This document shows, piece after piece, positions 38,790 through 48,385 of a stretch of DNA of 64,000 bases (its first letter is position 1; every line of letters begins with the position of its first letter). The stretch comes from a marine gamma proteobacterium HTCC2080 (lineage in GTDB: Bacteria > Pseudomonadota > Gammaproteobacteria > Pseudomonadales > Halieaceae): contig AAVV01000002.1 in NCBI GenBank assembly GCA_000169115.1, positions 186,001 to 250,000 of the forward strand, read 5' to 3'. A program made the translations under genes and the position numbers. The notes under the pieces are model-generated. The model searched no databases. It was not told the origin of the DNA and saw nothing but the letters and a program-made list of their open reading frames with translations.

Positions 38790-41201
38790 TTAATGTGCCG
38801 GGGGTCTAGAGGGCTCACCTGCGTCTGTATTGGCTTGCCCAATAACATCATCCGCGAGATATTCCTCATCACTAATAGGATCTGGCACACGCTCTAAGGC
38901 GATCGCGAGCACCTCATCAATCCACTTAACTGGCTTAATATCCAAGTTTTCCAGAATGTTGTCTGGCACTTCTTTCAAGTCCCGCTCGTTCTCTTTGGGT
39001 ATTACAACGGTCTTAATGCCCCCGCGACGCGCAGCAAGCAACTTCTCCTTGAGCCCACCAATAGGAAGCACTTCGCCACGAAGGGTAATCTCTCCAGTCA
39101 TAGCCACCTCAGACCGCACGGGAATATGCGTAGCCACACTGACTAATGCCGTGCACATGGCAATTCCAGCACTGGGCCCATCTTTAGGAGTGGCGCCTTC
39201 GGGCACGTGAATGTGGGTGTCATTACGTTCATGGTAGACCGCGGCAACCCCAAGGCTTTGTGAACGTGAGCGAAAAACCGTATTCGCCGCTTGAATTGAC
39301 TCTTGCATCACATCACCCAGTGAGCCGGTTTTTACATGACGTCCCTTGCCCGCTACTGCTGCGGCCTCAATAGTCAGCAATTCGCCTCCAACAGAAGTCC
39401 ACGCTAGTCCGGTCACCTGCCCTACTTTGCTCTCTTCCTCTGCGATACCAAAGTTAAATTTCTGAACTCCTAACAAATCTGGCAGCATTGCCGGCGTAAC
39501 TTCAACCTCGCCTTGTAATTCACCCGTCGCAAATTGCTTGACCATTTTTCGGCAAATTTTTGCCACCTCTCGCTCCAGGCCCCTCACCCCCGCCTCTTTG
39601 GTGTAGTAACGGATGACATCCAAAAGGGCCTCGGCACCGAGCTTGATTTCTTCTTTCTTCAACCCATTTTGCTTAATCTGCTTAGGCGCGAGATAACGTT
39701 CGCAGATATTCAGCTTTTCATCTTCTGTGTAACCAGGAATACGGATAACTTCCATGCGGTCCAACAAAGGGCCCGGTATGTTCATGGTATTTGAGGTGCA
39801 AACAAACATAACGTCTGACAAATCGTAATCTACTTCGAGGTAATGATCGTTGAAGGCGTGATTTTGTTCTGGATCGAGAACCTCTAGCATTGCCGAGGCA
39901 GGATCTCCGCGGTGATCCGTGCCCATCTTGTCGATTTCATCCAACAAAAACAGCGGATTCCTAACGCCGGCTTTTGCCATTTTCTGCAATAACTTGCCCG
40001 GCATTGAGCCTATATAAGTTCTCCGGTGTCCCCGAATCTCTGCTTCATCACGCACGCCACCAAGCGCCATCCGCACAAACTTTCTATTCGTCGCCCTAGC
40101 CAAAGACTCCCCCAGTGAGGTTTTACCTACGCCTGGCGGGCCAACGAGACAAAGAACGGGGCCTTTAATCTTACGAACGCGCTTTTGCACAGCGAGGTAT
40201 TCCAGGATGCGGTCTTTCACCTCCTCCAGCCCGTAGTGGTCTGCGTCGAGTATTGAAGCTGCCCGCTTAAGATCGTGTTTAACCTTACTCCGCTTGGTCC
40301 ATGGCACGCTGACCATCCAATCGATATACCCTCGAAGCACGGAAGCCTCCGCAGACATGGGTGACATCATTTTTAACTTGTTAAGCTCTCCCAGTGCCTT
40401 GTCTCGAGCTTCATCAGGCATTTTTGCTTCCGATATGCGCCCCTCAAGCTCATCGAGTTCATTGGGGGCATCATCGAGTTCGCCTAACTCTTTTTGAATG
40501 GCCTTCATTTGCTCATTCAAATAATACTCCCGCTGACTTTTCTCCATCTGCTTTTTGACGCGGCCCCGAATTCGTTTCTCAACCTGAAACAAGTCCATCT
40601 CGGCGTCCATTAATCCAAGCAAATGGTTCACACGGTCTTGCAAGGACGATATTTCAAGAATGCGCTGTTTTTCCTCAAGATCTACGCTCATGTGCGCCGC
40701 TATTGTGTCCGTTAGACGACCCGGATCTTCAATACCGGACAGTGAGGCAAGCACCTCTGATGGAACTTTCTTGCTGAGGCTGACATATTTTTCAAATTGC
40801 TCGACCACGGTACGAACGCACTCATCAATTTCATCCTCAGGCAATGCGCTGTTTTCAATTTGCCGAACATGAGCGATGGTGTAATCGCCCTCGTCATTCA
40901 TAGATTCAACCGCAGCACGATACTCACCCTCGACCAACACCTTGATGGTGCCGTCAGGGAGCTTCAAAAGCTGCAAGATGTTGGAGACGGTTCCGACCTG
41001 ATAAAGGTCGTCTACCGCAGGCATGTCGTCGGAGGCATTTCGCTGGGCAACCAGCAACACCTGCTTATCATTGGCCATGGCCTGCTCGAGGGCCTCAATG
41101 GACTTTTCGCGCCCAACAAAGAGCGGTAACACCATGTGGGGGTAGACCACCACGTCGCGCAGGGGAAGCAGGGGTAACTCAATAGCAACAGCGTCGGTCA
41201 T
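38790..41201 (-). CDS. lon: ATP-dependent protease Lon
   Basis: Homo-hexameric cytosolic AAA+ protease that degrades misfolded and regulatory proteins. 803 residues from the ATG at 41199-41201, chosen for its GGAG site six bases upstream; four extra residues would come from a start at 41213. N-terminal substrate domain ELPLLPLRDVVVYPHMVLPL; Walker A GPPGVGKTS; the catalytic dyad Ser in PKDGPSAGIAM and Lys in LKEKLLAARRGGIKTVVIP. A sigma32-type promoter precedes it. Confidence 0.98.
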   Translation of the reverse strand: MTDAVAIELPLLPLRDVVVYPHMVLPLFVGREKSIEALEQAMANDKQVLLVAQRNASDDMPAVDDLYQVGTVSNILQLLKLPDGTIKVLVEGEYRAAVESMNDEGDYTIAHVRQIENSALPEDEIDECVRTVVEQFEKYVSLSKKVPSEVLASLSGIEDPGRLTDTIAAHMSVDLEEKQRILEISSLQDRVNHLLGLMDAEMDLFQVEKRIRGRVKKQMEKSQREYYLNEQMKAIQKELGELDDAPNELDELEGRISEAKMPDEARDKALGELNKLKMMSPMSAEASVLRGYIDWMVSVPWTKRSKVKHDLKRAASILDADHYGLEEVKDRILEYLAVQKRVRKIKGPVLCLVGPPGVGKTSLGESLARATNRKFVRMALGGVRDEAEIRGHRRTYIGSMPGKLLQKMAKAGVRNPLFLLDEIDKMGTDHRGDPASAMLEVLDPEQNHAFNDHYLEVDYDLSDVMFVCTSNTMNIPGPLLDRMEVIRIPGYTEDEKLNICERYLAPKQIKQNGLKKEEIKLGAEALLDVIRYYTKEAGVRGLEREVAKICRKMVKQFATGELQGEVEVTPAMLPDLLGVQKFNFGIAEEESKVGQVTGLAWTSVGGELLTIEAAAVAGKGRHVKTGSLGDVMQESIQAANTVFRSRSQSLGVAAVYHERNDTHIHVPEGATPKDGPSAGIAMCTALVSVATHIPVRSEVAMTGEITLRGEVLPIGGLKEKLLAARRGGIKTVVIPKENERDLKEVPDNILENLDIKPVKWIDEVLAIALERVPDPISDEEYLADDVIGQANTDAGEPSRPPAH

Positions 41202-41227
41202 GGAACACTCCAATGTCTATACCACTT

Positions 41228-41256
41228 ACATGGGGATAGTACGGAGTATTCTCAAG
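41228..41256 (-). promoter_or_regulatory. Heat-shock (sigma32, RpoH) promoter of lon
   Basis: Minus strand: CTTGAGA (41250-41256), a 14-base spacer, then CCCCATGT (41228-41235). This agrees closely with the E. coli sigma32 consensus (CTTGAAA, 12-15 bases, CCCCATNT) and sits 27 bases ahead of the lon start, so heat-shock control of lon is conserved. Confidence 0.85.
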
Positions 41257-41329
41257 GGGTGGATGACTTTCCTTTGAAGGCGCTGAAACATTCGTGTCCG
41301 AATCGCGCCTAAATTGCCCCTAAGCGGTA

Positions 41330-42610
41330 TCAGTCTTCGGCTGCCGCCCGAGCTGTTTCGGTGTTTTCGTAGACCAGCAGCGGCTCAGACTCACCCTGTA
41401 TAACGCTCTCATCAACGACAATTTTCGCAACATTCTGCTGTGAGGGAACATTATACATCGACTCTAACAGCACATTTTCTAGAATCGAGCGTAACCCTCT
41501 CGCACCTGTTTTGCGCTCCATAGCCCGTTCTGCAACCGCACGCAGCCCATCTTCCCTAAAGTCGATTTCAACGCCTTCCATATCAAACATCTTGGCGTAC
41601 TGCTTGGTTAGGGCATTGCGAGGCTCCGTCAAAATGCGCACCAAAGCTTCAATATCTAGCTCTTCAAGGGTCGCAATAACGGGCAATCGGCCCACAAACT
41701 CGGGGATCAGACCATACTGGACTAAATCTTCAGGCTCTAGATCAGAGATCATTTCACCGAAACGGCGGGTTTCATCCTTGCTCTTAACCTCGGCCGTAAA
41801 TCCGATGCCGCCTTTTTCAGAGCGATTACGAATAATTTTGTCGAGTCCTGCGAAAGCGCCGCCACAGATAAATAGAATGTTACTGGTGTCGACTTGCAAG
41901 AATTCCTGCTGCGGATGCTTTCGTCCACCTTGGGGTGGCACCGAGGCTACGGTGCCCTCGATCAGCTTTAATAAAGCCTGCTGCACCCCTTCCCCCGAGA
42001 CGTCTCGAGTGATGGAGGGATTGTCTGACTTTCGTGAGATCTTATCGATCTCATCAATGTAGACAATGCCCATCTGTGCGCGCTCTACATCGTAGTCACA
42101 CTTTTGCAGGAGCTTTTGAATAATGTTTTCAACGTCTTCCCCCACATAACCGGCTTCGGTCAGCGTCGTTGCGTCGGCAACCGTAAAGGGCACGTCAAGC
42201 AGTCGTGCAAGGGTTTCTGCAAGTAGCGTTTTACCAGATCCGGTAGGCCCTACTAACAAAATATTAGACTTACTAAGTTCCACATCGTCTCCCGATCGCG
42301 TGTCGGGGGTGTAGCGAAGACGCTTGTAGTGGTTATACACGGCCACGGCGAGCACACGCTTGGCCCTTTGCTGCCCAATCACGTACTGGTCGAGAATTGC
42401 ATTGATCTCGAAGGGAATCGGCAACTTATCTGAACTTGATTCACTCGTGGCCTCTTGAACCTCTTCACGAATGATGTCATTGCACAGATCAACGCATTCA
42501 TCACAAATGAAAACCGAAGGTCCCGCAATTAACTTTCTAACCTCATTCTGGCTCTTGCCGCAGAATGAGCAGTAAAGCAGCTTATCGCCGTCAGCACTGT
42601 CTTTTGCCAT
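41330..42610 (-). CDS. clpX: ClpX, ATP-dependent unfoldase of the ClpXP protease
   Basis: AAA+ hexamer that recognises, unfolds and feeds substrates to ClpP. The 426 residues match the family. An N-terminal zinc-binding domain has CSFCGK and CDECVDLC (four Cys). Walker A is GPTGSGKT, Walker [10 protein letters not shown], and the ClpP-binding loop carries the IGF tripeptide in GGIGFTAEV. It follows clpP by 84 bases, and a hairpin occupies that gap. Confidence 0.98.
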   Translation of the reverse strand: MAKDSADGDKLLYCSFCGKSQNEVRKLIAGPSVFICDECVDLCNDIIREEVQEATSESSSDKLPIPFEINAILDQYVIGQQRAKRVLAVAVYNHYKRLRYTPDTRSGDDVELSKSNILLVGPTGSGKTLLAETLARLLDVPFTVADATTLTEAGYVGEDVENIIQKLLQKCDYDVERAQMGIVYIDEIDKISRKSDNPSITRDVSGEGVQQALLKLIEGTVASVPPQGGRKHPQQEFLQVDTSNILFICGGAFAGLDKIIRNRSEKGGIGFTAEVKSKDETRRFGEMISDLEPEDLVQYGLIPEFVGRLPVIATLEELDIEALVRILTEPRNALTKQYAKMFDMEGVEIDFREDGLRAVAERAMERKTGARGLRSILENVLLESMYNVPSQQNVAKIVVDESVIQGESEPLLVYENTETARAAAED

Positions 42611-42649
42611 TACTCACTTCCTCAAGCGGAGACTAAACTATCTCCCTCT

Positions 42650-42680
42650 GCAAACGATGATGGGTTTGGCGCCCGTTTGC
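42650..42680. other. Hairpin in the clpP-clpX gap
   Basis: Arms GCAAACG (42650-42656) and CGTTTGC (42674-42680) can form a perfect seven-pair stem with a 17-base loop in the clpP-clpX mRNA. No U-tract follows. It may set relative mRNA stability of the two genes; a function is only inferred. Confidence 0.45.
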
Positions 42681-42694
42681 AATACCCAATTGCT

Positions 42695-43333
42695 TTATGA
42701 ATCTTCCGCAACAACCTCACGATTATTCACAACATGATCCACCAATCCGTAGGATTGGCTCTGTTCCGCGTCCATAAATCGGTCGCGCTCGGTATCGCGC
42801 TCGATAACCTCGAGTGGCTGCCCCGTATGTTCCGCCATCAGCCGGTTAAGGCGTTCGCGAATGATCAATATTTCCTTTGCCTGAATATCGATGTCCGTTG
42901 CCTGTCCCTGTGCACCGCCTGAAGGCTGGTGAATCATTGTTCGGGCGTTGGGTAAAATATAACGCTTACCCGAGGCACCGCCGCTCAAAAGGAAAGCGCC
43001 CATGGAGGCCGCTTGACCCAGGCACATGGTGCTAACATCTGGCTTTACAAATTGCATGGTGTCGTAAATCGACAATCCAGCCGTTACTGAGCCCCCGGGG
43101 CTATTGATATACAGGTGAATATCTTTGTCGGGGTTTTCCGACTCCAAAAACAACAGCTGCGCAACAATTAGATTTGCCATGTTGTCTTCTACAGGACCTA
43201 CCGCAAAAATGACGCGCTCCTTGAGCAGTCGCGAGTAGATATCAAACGAACGCTCACCACGAGACGTTTGCTCGATGACCATGGGTATCAGGCCGAGGTT
43301 GCTCATATCCTGCGGGGGTCTGTCATGAATCAT
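42695..43333 (-). CDS. clpP: ClpP, proteolytic subunit of Clp proteases
   Basis: Serine protease that forms the tetradecameric chamber used by ClpX (and ClpA where present). The 212 residues fit. The catalytic triad is visible: Ser in [14 protein letters not shown], His in [11 protein letters not shown] and Asp in RDTERDRFM. The start ATG lies 22 bases after tig. First gene of the clpP-clpX pair. Confidence 0.98.
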   Translation of the reverse strand: MIHDRPPQDMSNLGLIPMVIEQTSRGERSFDIYSRLLKERVIFAVGPVEDNMANLIVAQLLFLESENPDKDIHLYINSPGGSVTAGLSIYDTMQFVKPDVSTMCLGQAASMGAFLLSGGASGKRYILPNARTMIHQPSGGAQGQATDIDIQAKEILIIRERLNRLMAEHTGQPLEVIERDTERDRFMDAEQSQSYGLVDHVVNNREVVAEDS

Positions 43334-43355
43334 ATTTTACTCCGGGGTAATGGTG

Positions 43356-44681
43356 TCAGGACTGCGCAGGACGTGCAGCAGCTAAAGCTTCTTGGTAAGT
43401 GCTTTGCTGATCTTCAATCTCCGCACCTTCCAGTATTTTGTCGACGACTTGGTCCTCCAGTACACGCGACTCCACCTGAGCGAGCTGCTCGTTTTCACTG
43501 TAGTACCAGTTAATCACTTCCTCAGGCTCCTGATATGTTGAAGCGATATCTTCTATAGCCTCTTTGACCTTAGCCGGATCAGCTCTCAGCTCAAATTTTG
43601 TAATCATTTCGCCTAATAACAAGCCTAACTTTACACGGCGCTCAGCCTGATCTTTAAACATCTCATCGGGGAGAATGCTCTTTAGGTCCATTTCTGGGGC
43701 CGCTTGGCCACCAAATTGCTGGAACATCTGCCCGCGCATACCGTCTATCTCCTGAGCTACCAGACTAGATGGAATCTCAATATCTTCATGTGCCGCGACA
43801 ACGCCGTCCATGACCTGATTTTTTATGTGCGTTTGCACGGCATTCCGCAGCTCTCGCTCCATATTTTTTTGAACTTCTTCACGAAAGACGGGTTCACCGC
43901 CCTCCTCAACGCCATAACTCGCAAACAACTCTTCATCGAGGGGGGCCAATTCAAGTGCCTTGACCGATTTGCACGTGATGGCAAAGGCCGCGTCTGCACC
44001 CTGCAACTCTTCGCTCGAATAATCATCGGGGAAGGTGACATCAATGGACTTTTGATCTCCGGCGGACATACCAACAATTCCGTCTTCAAATCCGGGGATC
44101 ATCTTACCGCTACCGAGCTCCAGAGAATGGTCTTCACCCGTTCCTCCATCAAACGCCTCACCGTCGCGTGTGCCCGCAAAATCAATCAAAACCGTGTCAC
44201 CAGTCTCGGCCGCGCGCTCAACATCTTTTAATTCTCCGCGCTGCTTTCTGAAAATCTCAATAATCTCATCGACATCAGTGCTATTCACCTCGGCAACGGG
44301 GCGTTCAATCTTGAGGTCAGTGATTTCATTGATTTCCAGCGTCGGAAAAATCTCAAAAGTCGCCGTGTATTCGACGTCTCTTCCCGCCTCAAGTGCCCGA
44401 GGTTCGATGCGAGGCTGTCCAGCCGGGCGGAGCTTTTCGCTGATAACGGCTTCTTGGAACGATTGGTTAATCACCTCGCCAATGACTTCCTGACGAATAC
44501 CTCCGCCAAAACGCTGCTGCATGACCTTCATCGGCACTTTGCCCGGTCGGAACCCTGGTAACCGAACATTACGTGCCGCCTCGCTGAGACGTTGCGCAAC
44601 CGCGCCATCGACTCGATCGGCAGGTACACCGATGGTAAGTCGCCGCTCTAGGCCTGAGGTAGTTTCGATAGATACCCGCAT
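43356..44681 (-). CDS. tig: Trigger factor
   Basis: Ribosome-bound chaperone with peptidyl-prolyl isomerase activity that meets nascent chains at the exit tunnel. The 441 residues match. The ribosome-binding signature appears as GFRPGKVPMKVMQQRFG near residues 44-60; the FKBP domain begins around residue 150 (ETGDTVLIDFAGTRDGEAFD). An AGGAG site sits six bases before the ATG. The gene directly follows tRNA-Leu on the same strand, so tRNA and tig may share a transcript. Confidence 0.97.
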   Translation of the reverse strand: MRVSIETTSGLERRLTIGVPADRVDGAVAQRLSEAARNVRLPGFRPGKVPMKVMQQRFGGGIRQEVIGEVINQSFQEAVISEKLRPAGQPRIEPRALEAGRDVEYTATFEIFPTLEINEITDLKIERPVAEVNSTDVDEIIEIFRKQRGELKDVERAAETGDTVLIDFAGTRDGEAFDGGTGEDHSLELGSGKMIPGFEDGIVGMSAGDQKSIDVTFPDDYSSEELQGADAAFAITCKSVKALELAPLDEELFASYGVEEGGEPVFREEVQKNMERELRNAVQTHIKNQVMDGVVAAHEDIEIPSSLVAQEIDGMRGQMFQQFGGQAAPEMDLKSILPDEMFKDQAERRVKLGLLLGEMITKFELRADPAKVKEAIEDIASTYQEPEEVINWYYSENEQLAQVESRVLEDQVVDKILEGAEIEDQQSTYQEALAAARPAQS

Positions 44682-44751
44682 GGAAAACTCCTGAATTTCG
44701 TAATGTCAGCCTGAGCCGTTGGCATCTTGTGCGACGACCATGCTGTTTTAA

Positions 44752-44836
<85 letters not shown>

Positions 44837-44912
44837 AAAATCTTTGTCGGAACATCGCCGAAAGCCAGCGAATCCAAGGGCGCGGATACTCGCACAGGCA
44901 CCCTTTCGTTGC

Positions 44913-44941
44913 AATATCGGCGTCAGCTGACCGCGCGTCAA
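44913..44941 (-). promoter_or_regulatory. Possible promoter of tRNA-Leu
   Basis: Minus strand TTGACG (44936-44941), 17-base spacer, GATATT (44913-44918). The -35 box is good, the -10 box moderate (four of six). It lies about 75 bases upstream of the tRNA. Confidence 0.45.
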
Positions 44942-45065
44942 AAATCACATCAACATTGACCGCCCCGACATGAAAAACATTTTAATTGTTTAATTTCAAT
45001 AACTTATTGATTATATCTAAGATTAAAATTTAAACTATGCTCGAAATTTATTAAGCATAATAACA

Positions 45066-45283
45066 GGGCTGTTTTTATCGCATATCGATCTAAAAACATC
45101 ATAGTTGATACTAGACAGCCCCCCGGCCTCGTGGGGCATACTCATTTCGTTGCTGGGTATTTAGCGCTGCTCGACAACACTGCAGAACATGTGAGGTTCT
45201 GCGGCGGCGAGACTGAGGGCAGGATGCCAGGGATCGCTGACTCCTAAACACGTTGTAGATGGGCCCTTAGGGGCCTTTTTTTT
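45066..45283 (+). ncRNA. Candidate structured small RNA ending in an intrinsic terminator
   Basis: A 528-base gene-free region between tRNA-Leu and pilZ carries rightward RNA-like structure. In order: GGGCTGT (45066-45072) pairs with ACAGCCC (45115-45121), enclosing TTTTTA/TAAAAA; a GCCCC/GGGGC stem at about 45119-45137 competes with that pairing; GCAGAAC (45182-45188) pairs with GTTCTGC (45196-45202); GGCA-GGA-TGCC forms a small stem exposing GGA; the RNA closes with a terminator at 45261-45283. No rightward gene follows, so it would be a free RNA of about 220 nt. I could not match it to 6S, SRP, tmRNA, RNase P or a known riboswitch. Promoter and exact 5' end are unknown. Confidence 0.55.
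45261..45283 (+). terminator. Intrinsic terminator of the candidate small RNA
   Basis: GGGCCC (45261-45266), loop TTAG, GGGCCT (45271-45276) followed by a run of T through 45283. It is on the plus strand, where no protein gene ends within this region. Confidence 0.8.
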
Positions 45284-45364
45284 GCACCGGATTTAACAAA
45301 CCAAACTCATTGAGCTGGGATGTTCCTGTACGTTGTTAACCGGGAACAGCCCCCTGAAAACACA

Positions 45365-45709
45365 TCACATAGTATGGGTCTGACGCTCAGACGTGAGCGC
45401 ACCACCCAGATGCACCTCTATTTTGGCATTGGCCGTTGCATCCTGCTCGGAAAATTGAACCCCTACCCCGGCTTGTCGATTTCCTTGAGCTCCAGCCGGT
45501 GTAATCCAGACCACTCGTCCTGCTATCGGAATTTTTTCTGGCTCATCCATAAGGGTAAGCAGCATGAAAACCTCATCACCAATGCTATACCGCTTATTCG
45601 TCGGGACGAAAATCCCCCCGTTATCGAGAAAGGGCATATAAGCGGCATACAGGACAGCCTTGTCTTTAATCGTTAAGGACAAAATGCCTTGTCGGTTTGT
45701 GTCACTCAT
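45365..45709 (-). CDS. PilZ domain protein
   Basis: A 114-residue single-domain PilZ protein, likely of the type found beside holB in pseudomonads and relatives and needed for type IV pilus function. Visible stretches are LSLTIKDKAVLYAAYMPFLD, GGIFVPTNKRYSIGDEVFML, and GRVVWITPAGAQGNRQAGVG with VQFSE. It lacks an obvious RxxxR motif before the barrel, consistent with PilZ proteins that do not bind c-di-GMP. Downstream of holB in the same leftward run. Confidence 0.85.
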   Translation of the reverse strand: MSDTNRQGILSLTIKDKAVLYAAYMPFLDNGGIFVPTNKRYSIGDEVFMLLTLMDEPEKIPIAGRVVWITPAGAQGNRQAGVGVQFSEQDATANAKIEVHLGGALTSERQTHTM

Positions 45710-45753
45710 GCCTGAACCTCCGATACTTTCATGCCCAGTCTAGCAATTGCGTA

Positions 45754-46722
45754 TTAAACATTCATGCTCGCCTGAATGTCAGTCACCAGTAATCGAGCCA
45801 ACTCAGGTAATATTACGTCACGACCAAAATTAATGCCTTTCCGATTGGCGATTAGCCATTCCAAAATCTTATCGCGCCGATAAAAATCGGCCTTGAGAAC
45901 CCGATCACCATCAGCAATATAGATTCGACGCTCCACACTCTGTAAAGCTGCCTCAAGAATTACATCTAAATCATAACCGTTCAGTGCCGCTAAGGCCTCT
46001 GGGCCAGCTTTCGACCCATCGAGCAGCCCATCAAGCGCCATAATGAGCGCTTCCTTGCTGGCCAAATCTTCGCCTCGGATCAGCTGCACGGCGGTCAGAG
46101 GCTGAGCCTGCGCAAGGGAATAGGCTCGCTCGGCAACGGGCTCTGAACATGATGTCTGCTCAGCAAGCCAGGTTAGCGTCGACGATCTACTTGGGTGGGG
46201 CAGGTTATATCGCTGACACCGTGATCTTACGGTCGCAGGCAACTCCCCTGAACGATGACTCACCAAAATCAACAGCGCCTTTCCGGGGGGCTCTTCTAAC
46301 GTTTTTAGAAGCGCATTTGCTGCTGCTGCAGTCATAGCCTCTGCCGGCTCAATCACCAGTACCTTGTGAGATCCGTAGCCCGATGTCTGCTGCATAAATG
46401 TCACCGCCGATCGAATAGCATCAACTCCAATAGCGCGTTTTCCTTCTTCCGGGGCAATCCATCTAAAGTCTCCGTGGGCTCCCCCCCCAGCAAGCTGGCA
46501 ACTCGCACAGCTGCCACAGGGCTCAACACCACGCGCTTCACACAACAGCCCGGTTGCAAACGATGCAGCCAACTGGGTTTTACCCAATCCTCTGGCGCCC
46601 GTAAGCAATATCGCGTGGGGTAGCTTTTCCTGTTGCTCAAGGGATGACAGGCGCTCGAGAGTACCGTGCTGCCAAGGGAGTGCTGAGTTGAGCCAGGGCT
46701 TTAAAAGTTCAGGAGATCGCAT
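45754..46722 (-). CDS. holB: DNA polymerase III delta-prime subunit HolB
   Basis: Clamp-loader subunit of the replicative polymerase. About 322 residues from the ATG at 46720-46722, which has GGAG 10 bases upstream; a TTG at 46728 would be too near that site. Characteristic stretches: PHAILLTGARGLGKTQLAASFATGLLC split over the P-loop region, the zinc-binding cysteines in CGSCASCQL, EEPPGKALLILVSH, and RSRCQRYNLP. It overlaps the end of tmk by a few bases. Confidence 0.93.
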   Translation of the reverse strand: MRSPELLKPWLNSALPWQHGTLERLSSLEQQEKLPHAILLTGARGLGKTQLAASFATGLLCEARGVEPCGSCASCQLAGGGAHGDFRWIAPEEGKRAIGVDAIRSAVTFMQQTSGYGSHKVLVIEPAEAMTAAAANALLKTLEEPPGKALLILVSHRSGELPATVRSRCQRYNLPHPSRSSTLTWLAEQTSCSEPVAERAYSLAQAQPLTAVQLIRGEDLASKEALIMALDGLLDGSKAGPEALAALNGYDLDVILEAALQSVERRIYIADGDRVLKADFYRRDKILEWLIANRKGINFGRDVILPELARLLVTDIQASMNV

Positions 46723-47356
46723 CGGCAATCCACTCCTTCAGGCAATCACCCAACTGTTGCTCTACTTGTTCTAAGGCAACACCCGCATCGATCACACGCC
46801 AACGATGGGGTTCCAATTTTACGCGCTGTAAATACCCGTTTCTTACGGCCTCAAAAAAAGGAATAGTTTCAAGTTCAAAGCGGTCTAACTCACCCCGCGC
46901 CCTGGCGCGTTCCAACCCAACTTCCGGATCCACGTCGAGTAAAATTGAGAGGTTGGGATTAATGTGAGGATGGGCCAGCTCAGCTAACTGTTGTATCGCC
47001 CCTAAAGGCAAACCCCTACCGAAACCCTGATAGGCGAAACTAGCGTCGGTAAATCGATCGCACAGGACCCACTCACCCCGCTGAAGTGCAGGCGCAATAA
47101 CGGTATCAACGTGTTGAGCTCTCGCGGCAAAAACCATTAGCAATTCCGCCATAGGTGTGGGCGCAAGTCCCTCTTTTTGAAGCAGCAACTGGCGCAATTG
47201 CTCGCCCAGCTCAGTACCACCAGGCTCTCTAGTGACCAGCAGAGGAATACCTGCCTCGCGCAAGCGCGCTTCGATTAGGCGTAACTGAGTGGTTTTTCCT
47301 ACTCCTTCCCCGCCCTCGACCGTGATGAACTTTGCAGTATGAGTTACGTTTTCCAC
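46709..47356 (-). CDS. tmk: Thymidylate kinase
   Basis: Phosphorylates dTMP to dTDP. The 215 residues fit. The P-loop is EGGEGVGKTTQ, the DRX motif is in LCDRFTDASFAYQGFGRG, and the lid region contains RARARGELDRFE. It starts with GTG directly after the mltG stop (no bases between) and overlaps holB at its end. Confidence 0.96.
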   Translation of the reverse strand: MENVTHTAKFITVEGGEGVGKTTQLRLIEARLREAGIPLLVTREPGGTELGEQLRQLLLQKEGLAPTPMAELLMVFAARAQHVDTVIAPALQRGEWVLCDRFTDASFAYQGFGRGLPLGAIQQLAELAHPHINPNLSILLDVDPEVGLERARARGELDRFELETIPFFEAVRNGYLQRVKLEPHRWRVIDAGVALEQVEQQLGDCLKEWIADAIS

Positions 47357-48385
47357 CTAATCACCGCCTTTGGGTGTCGATCGGTAATCAACTTTTCTCG
47401 AGAGCTGATAACGCTGAACGTGAGCATTGTGCTCTTCAATAGTCTCAGAAAACACATGATAACCATCACCCCTTGCGACAAAATATAGGGCAGCACCCGA
47501 GGCCGGGCGCACCGCCGCCTCTAACGCGGCAACGCCCGGCAGTGCAATGGGGGTTGGGGGCAAGCCTTTTATGCGGTAGGTATTCCAGGGGTTAGCCGCA
47601 TCTTTCAGGTGCCGACGTTTCAAGTTGCCGTCGAAATCTGAACCTAGCCCATAAATAACCGTAGGGTCAGTCTGTAATCGCATCCCGGCCTGTAACCTTC
47701 GTGAAAACACTCCGGCAATTGTCGCCCGTTCTTTGGCAACTGAGGTTTCGCGCTCGACGATGGAAGCCAAAGTCAACGCTTCATAGGGGGTCATCAGTGG
47801 CGTATCGCTCGAACGAGCCTCCCAAACTCTTATCAACTCGCGCTGCATAAGGTGATGAGCCCGTCGCAGTATGTCGTAATCTGAATCTCCCGCAACAAAT
47901 CGGTATGTTTCGGGTAAAAACCACCCTTCAGGTGACGTCATCGGCGACACTAGTTCAAGTAACAGAGGATCATGAGCATCCCTAAGTTCGCGCACCAAAC
48001 GGCGGTCATCGTGCAGCCGTTGCAACGCTTGCTGCAGCGTAATCCCTTCAGGGAGCGTTATCTTATAACTCAATACATCGCCCCGCCCTAAACGTTCCAA
48101 AAATCCAATACCGCTTAAGCCCGGCACTAATAGGTATTCACCAGTATGGATTTGTCGATCAACTCCTTGCCAACGTGCCCAGAGCTCAAGTAGTCGGCTG
48201 GACTCAATAAAACCTCGAGACTTCAATTTGGTCAGTATTTGTTTGAGACTGTCCCCTTGCTCAACAATAACAGTGGCATCGGGCTGGGGTAAGTTCATAG
48301 GGGCATGCAAAGCCTGCTTTCCTAGGGTGAAGCAGATCACTATGCCACTCAGTATGACGATCAAAGCGACATACCCTAACTTCAA
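47357..48385 (-). CDS. mltG: Endolytic murein transglycosylase MltG (YceG)
   Basis: Inner-membrane lytic transglycosylase that cuts nascent glycan strands and is thought to set their length. 342 residues from a TTG that overlaps the pabC stop (TTGA). An N-terminal transmembrane helix spans about residues 4-22. The YceG domain shows LPEGITLQQALQRL, the catalytic Glu in ASIVERETSVAKER, TDPTVIYGLG and NPWNTYRIKGLPPTPIALPG. Confidence 0.95.
   Translation of the reverse strand: MKLGYVALIVILSGIVICFTLGKQALHAPMNLPQPDATVIVEQGDSLKQILTKLKSRGFIESSRLLELWARWQGVDRQIHTGEYLLVPGLSGIGFLERLGRGDVLSYKITLPEGITLQQALQRLHDDRRLVRELRDAHDPLLLELVSPMTSPEGWFLPETYRFVAGDSDYDILRRAHHLMQRELIRVWEARSSDTPLMTPYEALTLASIVERETSVAKERATIAGVFSRRLQAGMRLQTDPTVIYGLGSDFDGNLKRRHLKDAANPWNTYRIKGLPPTPIALPGVAALEAAVRPASGAALYFVARGDGYHVFSETIEEHNAHVQRYQLSRKVDYRSTPKGGD

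Noticed and set aside
45066-45283. Identification of the candidate RNA as 6S RNA or a CsrB-type sponge
   Set aside because: No large central bubble with closing end-to-end helix as in 6S, and only one exact CAGGATG motif, too few for a CsrB-type sponge.
45320-45676. Rightward 118-residue frame opposite pilZ
   Set aside because: Antisense to the clear PilZ protein, no ribosome-binding site.
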